From Clostridiales bacterium (lineage in GTDB: Bacteria > Bacillota > Clostridia > Lachnospirales > Lachnospiraceae), in contig JAHABX010000011.1 in the NCBI GenBank assembly GCA_018376135.1, positions 38,587 through 102,586 on the forward strand: a DNA stretch of 64,000 nucleotides, read 5' to 3'. This document shows, piece after piece, positions 51,962 to 61,348 of this stretch (positions are counted from its first letter, which is position 1; each line of letters opens with the position of its first letter). A program made the translations under genes and the position numbers. The notes under the pieces were generated by a model. It ran no database searches. It had not been told where the DNA came from and saw only the letters and a program-made list of their open reading frames with translations.

Positions 51962-54262
51962 CTAGCTGGCAGAACGCTCAATATCCAGAATGCTCTCAAT
52001 ACGGCGCAGCTTCTCTATGATCTTATTCAGCTCCTCCACACTTGAAATATCAAAGCTGATGGTGATCGTTGCCGTTCCCTGCTTGCTGGTGCGGGCATTC
52101 ATGGATTTCACGTCGATATTCTGCTCGGTCAGAACCTTGGAGATATCCACCAGAAGACCATGACGGTTATTGCCGTAGATCTTGATCTCCGTTGTATATT
52201 TTTCACCCGGTCTGTGGGCTCCGCCCTGCCATTCCGCATCGATCAGTCGCTCTCTCTCTGACTCCGCCAGATGCAGCATATTCACACAGTCCGTACGGTG
52301 GATCGTCACACCCCGTCCTCTGGTGACAAAGCCTACGATCTCGTCACCCGGAACCGGATTACAGCACTTGGAGAAACGGACAGCCACATCATCAATTCCC
52401 TTGACCACGATTCCGCTTCTGGACTTGGCGATCCGGATCTTCTGCTCCTTCGACTCGCTTACACTCTCCAGAATTTTGGCATCGGTAACTTCCTTCTTCC
52501 TTGCCTTTTCGTACTCCTCCACCATCTTGTTGACGACCTGACCCTCTTTGAGTCCGCCGTGTCCTACCGCAGCCATGACAGATTCCCAGTCACGGAACCC
52601 GTATTTCCGAAGAACGGATTCCTGGTATTCCGGACGCACCACCTGTGCCATCTGGATCCCCTTCATCCTGCAGTACTGGGCAATCAGCTCCTTGCCCTTG
52701 ATAATATTGCCTTCCTTGAATTCCGTCTTAAACCACTGGTTGATCTTATTCTTCGCCTGAGTGCTTTTGACAATATTCAGCCAATCCCGGCTGGGTCCCT
52801 TGGAGTTCTGAGATGTGATGATCTCTATACGGTCTCCGTTCTTGATCACATAATCAATCGGAACCAGCTTGCCGTTCACACGGGCTCCGATCATCTTGTT
52901 GCCCACCGCACTGTGGATGCTGTAAGCAAAGTCAATGGGATTGGAGCCATTGGGCAGGGTCTTCACATCACCGCCCGGCGTAAAGCAGTAAACGCTCTCA
53001 GAAAACAGATCCAGATCACTCTTTAACAGGCTCATAAATTCCCGGTTGTCTGACATATCCCGCTGCCATTCCAGAATCTGACGAAGCCAGGTCAGCTTCG
53101 CCTCCGCACTGTCCTTGCCTTCCATATTCTGCTGGTCGCTTCCGCCGCTCTCTTTGTATTTCCAGTGCGCAGCAATACCATATTCTGCTGTACGGTGCAT
53201 CTCATAGGTACGGATCTGTATCTCAAAGGGCTGTCCCTTGGGACCGATCAGCGTCGTATGCAGAGACTGGTACATATTGGGCTTGGGCATTGCGATATAG
53301 TCCTTGAATCTGCCGGGGATCGGCTTATACATCTCATGGATAACTCCCAGTGCCGCATAACAGTCCTTGACGGACTCCACCAGAATCCGCACTGCGAACA
53401 GGTCGTAGATCTGATCCAGTGTCTTATCCTGATTCACCATTTTCTTATAAATACTGAAGAAATGCTTCACTCTGCCCTGCACATCCGCATCGATACTGGC
53501 ATTCTCCATATGCTGCCGCACTTCTGCCACGATGGACTGTACATACTTCTCCCGTACGCTCTTCTTATCGGAGATCTGGGAAACCAGATCATAGTACACC
53601 TCCGGCTCCAGATATTTCAGTGCCAGGTCATCCAGCTCGATCTTTACCTTGGAAATACCAAGACGCTGAGCAATAGGCGCATAGATATCCATGGTCTCCC
53701 TGGCCTTTTCCCTCTGCTTTTCCGGACGCATATACTTCAGCGTCCGCATATTATGCAGACGGTCCGCCAGCTTGATCAGGATCACGCGAATATCCTTCGC
53801 CATGGCAAGAAACATTTTCCTTAGATTCTCCGCCTGTTCATCTACCTTGTCCGCCGAATAGCTTAACTGACCCAGCTTGGTAACTCCATCCACAAGAAGA
53901 GCCACCTCTTCTCCGAAAAGCCTGGTCAGATCCTCTGTCGTCATGTCCGTGTCTTCCACCACATCGTGCAGAAGCCCGGCAACGATGCTCTCCTTATCCA
54001 GCTCCAGATCTGCCAGAATGATCGCAACGCAGACAGGGTGAATGATATATGGTTCACCCGACTTGCGCACCTGTCCCTCATGGGCTCTGTACGCCACCTG
54101 ATATGCTTTTTCAATCATGGAAATATCTGCGGACGGATGATATCTCGCCACACTCCGGATCAGCTCCTGATACAGCTTTTCCGGGTCAGTGAAATCCTCC
54201 ATCACCTTGATACTTTTGTCATCCTCCTGGATTTCCTTTACCTGTGCTTCTGTCATGCTCAT
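51962..54262 (-). CDS. relA: Bifunctional (p)ppGpp synthetase/hydrolase RelA/SpoT
   Basis: Makes and destroys the stringent-response alarmone. About 766 residues. HD hydrolase domain (about 45-200) with LLHDVVEDTD, so hydrolase activity is expected; synthetase domain (about 230-370) with GRFKDYIAMPKPNMYQSLHTT; TGS (about 410-470) with VYCFTPGGDVKTLPNGSNPIDFAYSIHSAVG; a zinc-finger/helical region; and C-terminal ACT (about 690-766). It has a weak ribosome site with several possible starts (GTG, ATG, ATG); I use the first ATG at 54260-54262. Follows apt by 23 nt. Confidence 0.96.
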   Translation of the reverse strand: MSMTEAQVKEIQEDDKSIKVMEDFTDPEKLYQELIRSVARYHPSADISMIEKAYQVAYRAHEGQVRKSGEPYIIHPVCVAIILADLELDKESIVAGLLHDVVEDTDMTTEDLTRLFGEEVALLVDGVTKLGQLSYSADKVDEQAENLRKMFLAMAKDIRVILIKLADRLHNMRTLKYMRPEKQREKARETMDIYAPIAQRLGISKVKIELDDLALKYLEPEVYYDLVSQISDKKSVREKYVQSIVAEVRQHMENASIDADVQGRVKHFFSIYKKMVNQDKTLDQIYDLFAVRILVESVKDCYAALGVIHEMYKPIPGRFKDYIAMPKPNMYQSLHTTLIGPKGQPFEIQIRTYEMHRTAEYGIAAHWKYKESGGSDQQNMEGKDSAEAKLTWLRQILEWQRDMSDNREFMSLLKSDLDLFSESVYCFTPGGDVKTLPNGSNPIDFAYSIHSAVGNKMIGARVNGKLVPIDYVIKNGDRIEIITSQNSKGPSRDWLNIVKSTQAKNKINQWFKTEFKEGNIIKGKELIAQYCRMKGIQMAQVVRPEYQESVLRKYGFRDWESVMAAVGHGGLKEGQVVNKMVEEYEKARKKEVTDAKILESVSESKEQKIRIAKSRSGIVVKGIDDVAVRFSKCCNPVPGDEIVGFVTRGRGVTIHRTDCVNMLHLAESERERLIDAEWQGGAHRPGEKYTTEIKIYGNNRHGLLVDISKVLTEQNIDVKSMNARTSKQGTATITISFDISSVEELNKIIEKLRRIESILDIERSAS

Positions 54263-54285
54263 CACCGTTTCTATATTAATATGAT

Positions 54286-54810
54286 TTACTTTCCTTCATA
54301 ACAAATGACGCTCTCCACGTCATATTTTGCAAGCCGCTCTCTGCCCTTAAGTCCTGCCAGCTCCATCAGGAACACAATACGGACTACTTCTCCTCCCAGG
54401 GACTCCACCAGCTTTGCTGCCGCCTCAATCGTACCGCCCGTTGCGATCAGGTCATCAATCAGGACGACCCTCTGTCCCGGCTTCACCGCATCCTTATGCA
54501 TCTCGATCGTTGCGCTTCCGTACTCCAGCTCATAATCCATCGACACCGTCTCACAGGGAAGCTTTCCCTTCTTGCGCACCAGGACAAAGGGCTTATGCAG
54601 ATTATAGGCAATTGGCATTCCAAAAATAAATCCTCTGGATTCCGTACCTGCGATCACATCAAATTCCAGTCCGCGAAGCTTCTCCTGGATTCCGTCAATG
54701 GCAAGCTTAAGCCCGTCTGCATCCTGTAATACCGAGGTCACATCACGAAATATAATTCCCTCTTCCGGAAAATCCGGAATGCTTCTTACATAATCTTCCA
54801 CTTTTTTCAT
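54286..54810 (-). CDS. apt: Adenine phosphoribosyltransferase
   Basis: Salvages adenine to AMP with PRPP. 174 residues from the ATG at 54808-54810, which has AGGAGA upstream; longer in-frame extensions lie in the promoter and are not translated. Motifs: DYVRSIPDFPEEGIIFRDVT, GTESRGFIFG, FVLVRKKGKLPCET and the PRPP loop VVLIDDLIATGGT. The gene lies between recJ and relA and has its own promoter. Confidence 0.97.
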   Translation of the reverse strand: MKKVEDYVRSIPDFPEEGIIFRDVTSVLQDADGLKLAIDGIQEKLRGLEFDVIAGTESRGFIFGMPIAYNLHKPFVLVRKKGKLPCETVSMDYELEYGSATIEMHKDAVKPGQRVVLIDDLIATGGTIEAAAKLVESLGGEVVRIVFLMELAGLKGRERLAKYDVESVICYEGK

Positions 54811-54865
54811 CAATATTCTCTCCTCACGTACTCTGATCAGGCTGTTTTTCGCCCATATTTTCTTA

Positions 54866-54894
54866 AATATAGCATAAATCCAGACTCTTCGCAA
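54866..54894 (-). promoter_or_regulatory. apt promoter
   Basis: Leftward extended -10 TGCTATATT (hexamer complement of 54866-54871), 17-nt spacer, -35 TTGCGA (54889-54894), between recJ and apt. It may supply transcription for apt through aspS. Confidence 0.8.
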
Positions 54895-54911
54895 TTCTAT
54901 TGTGAAGCGCC

Positions 54912-56603
54912 TTAGCAGTAATTCAAAACTCTGAGCTGTAAGTTCTTCTGCTCTCGGAACTCATTGATCTCCGGATAATACAGAATATGCATCAGGGGCT
55001 TCTTCTGCAAATCCTCCAGCACTTCATTCATGCAGTTATGAAAATAGATCCCCTCCAGAACTGCACCGCTCTCATCTCTTAACTTCATCCGCAGTACATT
55101 CTGGTTCTTTCCCAGCACCCGGGACCCCAGTATCTGCACATTCCTTGCCCCAAAGACCGGCTTCGTATTGCCTTTTCCAAAGGGTTCCAGAAGCTCCAGC
55201 TCCTCCACAAGTCCTTCCGTCACCCAGGAGAAGGGAAGCGCCATATCGATATGGATCACCTCCGTCAGATCCTCCTTTGTAAGTGTACACAGCTCATTGA
55301 GCCTTTGGCGGAACGCCTCCACATGTTCCTCCGGCATGGAAACACCCGCCGCCATGGGATGTCCGCCATATTTCAGGTACAGCTCCCTGCAGCGGCTCAT
55401 CTCCTCAAACATGGAATAGGCTTCTATGGATCGTCCGCTGCCCTTCACCGCATCTTCTCCTCTGGTCAGCACAAATACCGGTTTATAATAGCGTTCCCTG
55501 ATTCTGCCTGCGATAATCCCCGCGAGACTTTCATGGCAGTCCGGCAGATAGATGACCAGTACCCGGTCCTCTTTGACTGCACTGTTCTCGATCAGATCCA
55601 CCGCCGCTTCTATCCCCTGTTCCGTCAGCTCCTTCCGCTCATCGTTCAGCTCCTTCAGCTCACGTGCACGCTCCAGCGCCAGAACCGGATCCTTCGTATC
55701 CAGAAGCTCCAGCGCACGTTTCGCCGTATCCAGCCTTCCGCTGGCATTGATACAGGGACCCAGTACAAATCCAATATGAAATGCAGACAGGCGCTCCCGG
55801 GAAATCTCATTCACCTGGATCAGTGCCGACATTCCCGGATGAGAGGTGAGCCGCAGACGCTTCAGTCCTTCCCTCACCAGAATCCGGTTTTCCCCTGTCA
55901 GATCCATCACATCCCCCACTGTGGCAAATGCCGCAAACATCAGAAGATCCCCACAGATCATTTCCCGCGGATAACCCAGCCGGTCCCAGAGCATCTGCAC
56001 CAGCTTCCATGCCACCGCTGCGCCGCACAGCTTCTTGTATGGATAAAGGCAGTCCGGCTGCCTGGGATTTACGATCACATCCGCCGGCGGCAGTATCTCC
56101 TGAAGCTCATGATGATCCGTTACGATCACGGTCATCCCCATTTCCTTTGCATATGCGATCTCTGCCGGAGCCGCGATCCCATTGTCACAGGTGATGATCG
56201 TATCTACTCCTGCCTCAAAAGCCCGCCGTACCAGCTCCTGATTCAGTCCGTAACCGTCCTTCTTCCGATCCGGAATGTCCGTATCCACTCTGGCTCCCGC
56301 CTTCTCAAGTCCCTGAAGCAGAATATATGTGGCACATACCCCATCAATATCATAATCTCCAATGATCCGTATGGATGCGCGAGAACGGATTTTTTCCAGC
56401 AGAAGCTCCGCCGCCTCCGGAATTCCCTTCATCAACGATGCCGGATGCAGATCCTCCATACCCCCGTACAGATATTCCCGGATATCCGCTTCCTCCGTCA
56501 GATCCTTATTCCGGATCAGACGCGCCGTAAAGGGAGAGATGGAAAACTGCTTTCCAATTGCCTGAAAATCTGCTCCCTTTCGAATCTCCACCCATTTTGC
56601 CAT
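54912..56603 (-). CDS. recJ: Single-stranded-DNA-specific exonuclease RecJ
   Basis: 5'-3' exonuclease for recombination and repair. About 563 residues from the ATG at 56601-56603, which follows GGAGGT with 4-nt spacing; earlier in-frame starts overlap that site. DHH-superfamily motifs: IIGDYDIDGVCATYILL, TCDNGIAA, VIVTDHHELQ, DLLMFAAFATVGDVMDL, GPCINASGRLDTA and DHHA1 motif YGGHPMAAGVS. Oligonucleotide-binding C-terminal region present. Shorter than some RecJ proteins with long C-terminal extensions. A terminator lies between secDF and recJ. Confidence 0.97.
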   Translation of the reverse strand: MAKWVEIRKGADFQAIGKQFSISPFTARLIRNKDLTEEADIREYLYGGMEDLHPASLMKGIPEAAELLLEKIRSRASIRIIGDYDIDGVCATYILLQGLEKAGARVDTDIPDRKKDGYGLNQELVRRAFEAGVDTIITCDNGIAAPAEIAYAKEMGMTVIVTDHHELQEILPPADVIVNPRQPDCLYPYKKLCGAAVAWKLVQMLWDRLGYPREMICGDLLMFAAFATVGDVMDLTGENRILVREGLKRLRLTSHPGMSALIQVNEISRERLSAFHIGFVLGPCINASGRLDTAKRALELLDTKDPVLALERARELKELNDERKELTEQGIEAAVDLIENSAVKEDRVLVIYLPDCHESLAGIIAGRIRERYYKPVFVLTRGEDAVKGSGRSIEAYSMFEEMSRCRELYLKYGGHPMAAGVSMPEEHVEAFRQRLNELCTLTKEDLTEVIHIDMALPFSWVTEGLVEELELLEPFGKGNTKPVFGARNVQILGSRVLGKNQNVLRMKLRDESGAVLEGIYFHNCMNEVLEDLQKKPLMHILYYPEINEFREQKNLQLRVLNYC

Positions 56604-56630
56604 AATTACCTCCAATTTTTCCATCATCAG

Positions 56631-56655
56631 AAAAAGGTGCCGCTTCGCGACACCT
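56631..56655 (-). terminator. Terminator after secDF
   Basis: AGGTGTCGC-GAA-GCGGCACCT (one T-G wobble) followed leftward by TTTTTC, 10 nt after the secDF stop. recJ would need read-through or a promoter not recognised here. Confidence 0.85.
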
Positions 56656-56664
56656 TCCTTTTCC

Positions 56665-58812
56665 TTACTGTTCTTTTTTTACCATTCTGGTTTTCATCAG
56701 ATACCACAATGCTCCGGTAATGCACACAGAAGAATAAGCTCCGCATACAATACCTACCATCAGCGGAAGTGCAAACTCCTTAATAGAAGCAACTCCCAGC
56801 ACATAGAGCACTGCTACCATAATGAAGGTTGTCAGTGAAGTATAGATGCTTCTGCTCAATGTCTGGGTGATACTTGCATTTACCACCGTATCCAGCGCAT
56901 CCTTCTTCTTCATATTTTCCATATTCTCACGGATACGGTCAAAGATAACGATGGTCGCATTGATCGAATAACCCACGATGGTCAGCATACATGCAATGAA
57001 TGTATTTCCAACAGAAACACGCGCCACCGCATAGAAAGCAAGAACCACCAGCACGTCATGCAGAAGTGCTGCTACTGCGCTGGTCGCAAAACGTACATCC
57101 TTGAAGCGTACCCAGATATAGATCAGCATACAGACCGTAGCGATCAGAACTGCCACCACCGCATCGCTTTTTACTTCCGCACTGATGGCTCCGCTGATAT
57201 TTTCTGCTGTAATAGTCTTCTCATCCACGCCAAAGGACTCGGCAAGCTTTGCATTGAGAGCCTCTCTTCTCTCCAGATCCAGCTCCTTCGTCTTGATGAT
57301 GACCTGATTCGTTCCTGCCACCTTCTGAGTCTGGATATCATTGTCTCCGGTAATCTCTGCCACCACCGGAATCACATTCGCATCGATCTCTTCAATGCTC
57401 ATATCCTCATTGAATTCTACTGTAGTAGAGGTACCCCCCTGGAACTCCAGACTGTATGCCAGGGCGCCCTTACCGGAACCCGCATTGATTCCCATGGTAA
57501 CCAATCCACCGACAATTATAATTCCAGAAGCAATAAAACAAACTTTTTTCTTTCCAAGGAAATTAATAAGTTTACGCTCTTTTGCCACACCAAACAGCTT
57601 CACATCCTTCAGACCCAGGGCATAAAGTGCATCCAGCACCAGCTTTGTTATCACCAGCGCGGTGAACATGGATACCACAATACCAAGGGCAAGAGTCTGT
57701 GCAAATCCCTTGACACTTCCCGATCCCTTCATGGACAGCACCAGCGCCGCGATCAGAGTAGTGATGTTACCATCCACAATGGCAGACAACGCCTTCTGGA
57801 AACCAATCTTCATAGAAGATCTTACCGTCTTTCCGGTGGCAAGCTCCTCCCGGATACGGGCGAAGATGATAACATTGGCGTCCACTGCCATACCGATGGA
57901 AAGAATAATACCTGCAATACCCGGCAGGGTCAGCGTCATGTTAAAGCCGTTCAGAAGCCCCAGAGTAAGTCCTACATAAGCAGTCAGAGCAATACCTGCT
58001 GCAAGCCCCATGATCCGGTAAGCAAAGATCATAAACAAAACGACAATGCCAAAACCGATGGCGCCCGCAATCAGGCTGGTCCTGATCGCCTCCTGACCAA
58101 GCTTCGCCCCTACTACGTTGGAACGCAGCTCCTGAAGCTCCAGAGACAGGGTACCGATACGGATGGTGGACGCAAGCTGATCTGCCTCCTCATAAGTAAA
58201 GCTTCCGCTGATCTGTGCCTGTCCATTGCTGATCTCCTGCTCTACCGTCGGTGCACTGATCACCTCGCCGTCATAGACAATGGCAATCTGTTCTCCAATA
58301 TTTTCTGCAGTTGCCGCACCAAACTTGGCTGCTCCCTCATCGGTCATGGTCAGCTCCACCACATACTGCTTATTATTCATTGCATCCGTGATAGATCCCG
58401 CTCTGGCATCTGCCACGTCCGTACCCTCCAGCACAACCGTGCCGTCCATGGTCTGGAACTGGAGAGAACCGGGCTTTCCAAGCTCCTCCAGAATGCTGTT
58501 GGCATCACTGACTCCGGGAATCTCGATATTGATCCGGTTGGAACCCTCCTGATAAACCTCTGCCTCTGTGCTGTAGGCCTCCACACGCTTCTGCAGCTTG
58601 TAGATGGTGTCTGCCATATCCTCCGCAGTCGGCTCCTCTTCTCCCACTGCCTCATAGGTGATGCTGACACCGCCGGCCAGGTCAAGTCCCAGCTTAATAT
58701 TCTTTGCAGCTCCTGTAGCGCCCTCTCCCCAGCCAACTGCTGCAGTAAACAGCAGAAGTCCGGTCAGGATCACCGTCAGAAGCATCGTAATGACTGCTCT
58801 ACTTTTCTTCAT
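56665..58812 (-). CDS. secDF: Protein translocase subunit SecDF (fused)
   Basis: Proton-driven partner of SecYEG for protein export. About 715 residues from the ATG at 58810-58812, after a GAGG site. SecD half: first membrane helix (about 6-26), periplasmic P1 domain (about 40-230) with LGLDLAGGVSITYE, then six helices. SecF half: begins near 415, with GGTSTTVEFNE and six helices (VLVVLAFYAVARVSVGNTFIACMLTIVGYSINATIVIFDRIREN). The fusion is found in several Firmicutes. The start overlaps the scfB stop by 14 nt, so SCIFF maturase and Sec translation are linked. Confidence 0.97.
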   Translation of the reverse strand: MKKSRAVITMLLTVILTGLLLFTAAVGWGEGATGAAKNIKLGLDLAGGVSITYEAVGEEEPTAEDMADTIYKLQKRVEAYSTEAEVYQEGSNRINIEIPGVSDANSILEELGKPGSLQFQTMDGTVVLEGTDVADARAGSITDAMNNKQYVVELTMTDEGAAKFGAATAENIGEQIAIVYDGEVISAPTVEQEISNGQAQISGSFTYEEADQLASTIRIGTLSLELQELRSNVVGAKLGQEAIRTSLIAGAIGFGIVVLFMIFAYRIMGLAAGIALTAYVGLTLGLLNGFNMTLTLPGIAGIILSIGMAVDANVIIFARIREELATGKTVRSSMKIGFQKALSAIVDGNITTLIAALVLSMKGSGSVKGFAQTLALGIVVSMFTALVITKLVLDALYALGLKDVKLFGVAKERKLINFLGKKKVCFIASGIIIVGGLVTMGINAGSGKGALAYSLEFQGGTSTTVEFNEDMSIEEIDANVIPVVAEITGDNDIQTQKVAGTNQVIIKTKELDLERREALNAKLAESFGVDEKTITAENISGAISAEVKSDAVVAVLIATVCMLIYIWVRFKDVRFATSAVAALLHDVLVVLAFYAVARVSVGNTFIACMLTIVGYSINATIVIFDRIRENMENMKKKDALDTVVNASITQTLSRSIYTSLTTFIMVAVLYVLGVASIKEFALPLMVGIVCGAYSSVCITGALWYLMKTRMVKKEQ

Positions 58813-60184
58813 GATTATCAACCTCATCTTTCTCGGCAGCTGCGGCTTTGATCATGATCGCACATTCTACACGCTTACGCTCCAGTTCACAGCTGATGTC
58901 ATAGGCTTCATTGATGGAGCCATGGAATTTCCATGCATTTGCGGCACATCCGCCGCTGCAGTAGAATTTTGCAAAACAATTTCTGCATTTTTCCTTGGAA
59001 TATACGTTACAGTTCTTAAATGTCTCACGGATATCTGTTCTGGTGATACCCTCATCCACATTTCCCATCAGATACTGCTCTTCGCCCACAAACTGATGAC
59101 ACGGATACAGATCTCCCCAGGGAGTCACTGCCAGATACTCTGTTCCCGAACCGCATCCGGACAAACGCTTTGCCACACAGGGTCCGCCGGTCAGATCCAG
59201 CATGAAATGGAAGAAATTAAAATCCTTATCCGTATGATAACGTTCCACCATCTCCGCTGCCAGCTTATCATATTCCGCAAATACCTGCGGAAGATCCTCA
59301 GACCGCAGTGCATACTCCTCTTCTTCGGTTCCGACTACCGGCTCCACAGAGATCTGCTTGAAGCCAAGGTCTGCCAGATGCAGCACATCCCTGGAAAAAT
59401 CCTTATTATTTCTCGTAAAGGTGCCCCGCACATAATACTTTTCCTGATTCCGGCTCTCTGCCAGCTTCCGGAATTTGGGAAGAACCAGATCATAGCTTCC
59501 CTTTCCGTTGCGGAAGGGACGCATATGATCATGTACCTCTTTCCTTCCGTCAATACTGAGCACCACATTGCTCATCTCTTTGTTGGCAAACTCCTGCACC
59601 TCATCATTGAGCAGAACGCCGTTGGTGGTCAGCGTGAAGCGGAAATTCTTATTATGAATCTTCTCCTGCTCCCGCCCATAGGCAACCAGGTCCTTTACCA
59701 CCTGCCAGTTCATCAGCGGCTCTCCTCCGAAGAAATCCACCTCCAGATTGCGTCTGCTGCCGGAATTGGCGATCAGGAAATCCAGTGCCTTTTTTCCCAC
59801 TTCATAACTCATAAGAGCACGGCGGCCATGGTATTCGCCCTCCTCTGCAAAACAGTAGCGGCATGCCAGATTGCAGTCGTGGGCAATATGTAAACAAAGT
59901 GCCTTCACCACCGGCTTCTTTGCATCCACGATCTCCTGAATATAATTCTCATAAATATCTTCTGTGTACAGCTTTCCTTCCCGGATCAATTCCTCCAGAT
60001 CCTCTGCCGCCTCACGAATATCCCCTTCCGGATATCGATCTGCCAAAAGCCTTACCGTCTCCTCCAGTCCCTTATCCTTATAATAAGGAACCATATCATA
60101 GACCAGATCGTCTACTACATGGACAGAACCGCTGTTCACATCCAGAAGAATATTGTAACCATTATTTTTATACTGGTGAACCAT
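58799..60184 (-). CDS. scfB: SCIFF peptide maturase (thioether-forming radical SAM)
   Basis: Radical SAM enzyme that forms Cys-Thr thioether bonds in the SCIFF peptide. About 461 residues from the ATG at 60182-60184, which has AAAGGGG upstream. An N-terminal RiPP-recognition element (about 1-85) is followed by the radical SAM motif CNLACRYC (C104, C108, C111), EVDFFGGEPLMNW and the SPASM auxiliary-cluster cysteines (CVAKRLSGCGSGTEYLAVTPWGDLYPCHQF, and CRNCFAKFYCSGGCAANAW). Downstream of scfA with an intervening hairpin terminator, and overlapped by secDF. Confidence 0.97.
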   Translation of the reverse strand: MVHQYKNNGYNILLDVNSGSVHVVDDLVYDMVPYYKDKGLEETVRLLADRYPEGDIREAAEDLEELIREGKLYTEDIYENYIQEIVDAKKPVVKALCLHIAHDCNLACRYCFAEEGEYHGRRALMSYEVGKKALDFLIANSGSRRNLEVDFFGGEPLMNWQVVKDLVAYGREQEKIHNKNFRFTLTTNGVLLNDEVQEFANKEMSNVVLSIDGRKEVHDHMRPFRNGKGSYDLVLPKFRKLAESRNQEKYYVRGTFTRNNKDFSRDVLHLADLGFKQISVEPVVGTEEEEYALRSEDLPQVFAEYDKLAAEMVERYHTDKDFNFFHFMLDLTGGPCVAKRLSGCGSGTEYLAVTPWGDLYPCHQFVGEEQYLMGNVDEGITRTDIRETFKNCNVYSKEKCRNCFAKFYCSGGCAANAWKFHGSINEAYDISCELERKRVECAIMIKAAAAEKDEVDNHEEK

Positions 60185-60238
60185 AGAAGTTCCCCTTTCT
60201 GATCTCATCATCTATTTTCCGTTTACAGCTCATGAAAA

Positions 60239-60264
60239 TAAGCAGCGACGCAGGCCGCTGCTTA
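60239..60264 (-). terminator. Partial terminator between scfA and scfB
   Basis: 9-bp perfect stem TAAGCAGCG/CGCTGCTTA with an 8-nt loop, followed leftward by TTTTC. It can reduce scfB transcription relative to the peptide gene, as is usual for RiPP operons. Confidence 0.75.
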
Positions 60265-60286
60265 CATATAAACTCATAACCCGTTC

Positions 60287-60430
60287 TTATTTGTTGTTCT
60301 CACAGCTCTGATTTCCTACTGTACAGGAAGTCTTGCATGCAGACTGGCAGGAAGTCTGGCACTCGCCGCATCCGCCCTTCTTCATGGTGTTCTGTAAAGT
60401 CTGCGTATTTAAGGTCTTGATATGTTTCAT
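60287..60430 (-). CDS. scfA: SCIFF precursor peptide
   Basis: 47 residues; a small gene easily missed. Leader MKHIKTLNTQTLQNTMKKGG and a core with six cysteines (C21, C24, C28, C32, C36, C43) spaced with Ser/Thr (GECQTSCQSACKTSCTVGNQSC), which is the conserved SCIFF pattern. ScfB crosslinks Cys to Thr. Strong AGGAGG site 9 nt before the ATG at 60428-60430. The final function of SCIFF is not known, although it is nearly universal in Clostridia. Confidence 0.97.
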   Translation of the reverse strand: MKHIKTLNTQTLQNTMKKGGCGECQTSCQSACKTSCTVGNQSCENNK

Positions 60431-60474
60431 CTTCTAATTCCTCCTAAAGCAACATAATTTTCATGATTGCTGAT

Positions 60475-60503
60475 AGTATAGCATAACCCGAAGAAAATGA
60501 AAA
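60475..60503 (-). promoter_or_regulatory. scfA promoter
   Basis: Leftward extended -10 TGCTATACT (hexamer complement of 60475-60480), 17-nt spacer, -35 TTTTCA (60498-60503). Predicted start about 45 nt before the scfA ATG. Confidence 0.7.
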
Positions 60504-60524
60504 GAGAAATTTACGCGAAAAGCA

Positions 60525-60649
60525 TGAGCCGTGCAGAAGACAACAAGAGCAGATGCATACGCTTGCGTATCTGCATCTGGTGTTGTTGGCTTCTATGGGG
60601 CGAAGCCCCGCGACTGAGAGGACGACAGTCCTCGAAGGGGCACGGCTCA
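60525..60649. repeat. Multi-hairpin intergenic element closed by a 10-bp outer stem
   Basis: 125-nt element between mscL and the scfA promoter. The ends pair perfectly (TGAGCCGTGC with GCACGGCTCA). Inside are three hairpins: a long one at 60535-60594 (AGAAG, CAACAA and CAGATGCA arms), GGGGC-GAA-GCCCC (60597-60609) and GAGGAC-GACA-GTCCTC (60618-60633). The result resembles a cloverleaf. No coding sign. Similar logic, including a GACA-capped hairpin, occurs at 4331-4508. Could be a mobile repeat or a structured RNA; it also sits where mscL would terminate. Confidence 0.75.
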
Positions 60650-60696
60650 CCCTTCCCGCTGAAGCCTGTATCTATTATACTCTTGCGGTTTTCTGG

Positions 60697-61122
60697 TTAT
60701 CTATCCTTTTTCAGAAGATCACGTATTTCCTTCAGTAATGCTATATCTTCCGGATCTGTGGCAGGAACTTCTTCCTGCGGCTTTTCTACTTTTTTATGGA
60801 AACGGTTAATTGCTTTTACCACTGTAAAAATTACAAACGAAATCAAAAGGAAATTAACGACACATTGTATAAAGTTACCATAATAAATAGCCGCTTCCGC
60901 AACATCTCCGGCAGCAGGGGTGATAACATATTTCAGTTCGGTGAAATTCAAGCCGCCGAAAAGGATTCCAATTACAGGCATAATAATGTCATTCACCAAA
61001 GAAGTAACAATCGCTGTAAACGAACTTCCAATAATCACGCCGACAGCAAGATCTACCACATTGCCGCGGGAAATAAACTCTTTGAACTCACTGATAAAGC
61101 CTTTTTTCTTTTCCATTTTCAC
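60697..61122 (-). CDS. mscL: Large-conductance mechanosensitive channel MscL
   Basis: Pressure-release channel that opens on osmotic downshock. 141 residues with two membrane helices (about 20-45 and 75-100): FKEFISRGNVVDLAVGVIIGSSFTAIVTSLVND is the conserved N-terminal and first helix, and YGNFIQCVVNFLLISFVIFTVVKAINRF the second. A charged C-terminal tail (to 141) is normal. Its own promoter lies upstream. No operon partner. Confidence 0.97.
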   Translation of the reverse strand: MKMEKKKGFISEFKEFISRGNVVDLAVGVIIGSSFTAIVTSLVNDIIMPVIGILFGGLNFTELKYVITPAAGDVAEAAIYYGNFIQCVVNFLLISFVIFTVVKAINRFHKKVEKPQEEVPATDPEDIALLKEIRDLLKKDR

Positions 61123-61193
61123 TACTCCTTACGAATTACTTATGACTTTGCCGCTATGCAGGAACTGACAGTCAGGTATTTGCTGCATTTTTT

Positions 61194-61222
61194 ATTATAA
61201 CGCTTTCTTCTATACATCGCAA
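61194..61222 (-). promoter_or_regulatory. mscL promoter
   Basis: Leftward TTGCGA (complement of 61217-61222), 17-nt spacer, perfect TATAAT (61194-61199). It lies about 72 nt before the ATG. The stretch 61223-61348 beyond it holds nothing recognisable. Confidence 0.85.
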
Positions 61223-61348
61223 CTATCATACCATACAAAGACAGACAAGGGCAGTTCGGATGGATACCAGCCTGATAATACTGGAATTCAAAGAAATGAC
61301 TGAGGAATGGCTTGACTGAAATGTCTGGAATATTTTTGCCAAAACCAG

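Noticed and set aside
61223..61348. Small plus-strand peptide gene (about 19 codons from 61260)
   Set aside because: No ribosome site, no recognisable family and no conserved context; likely chance.
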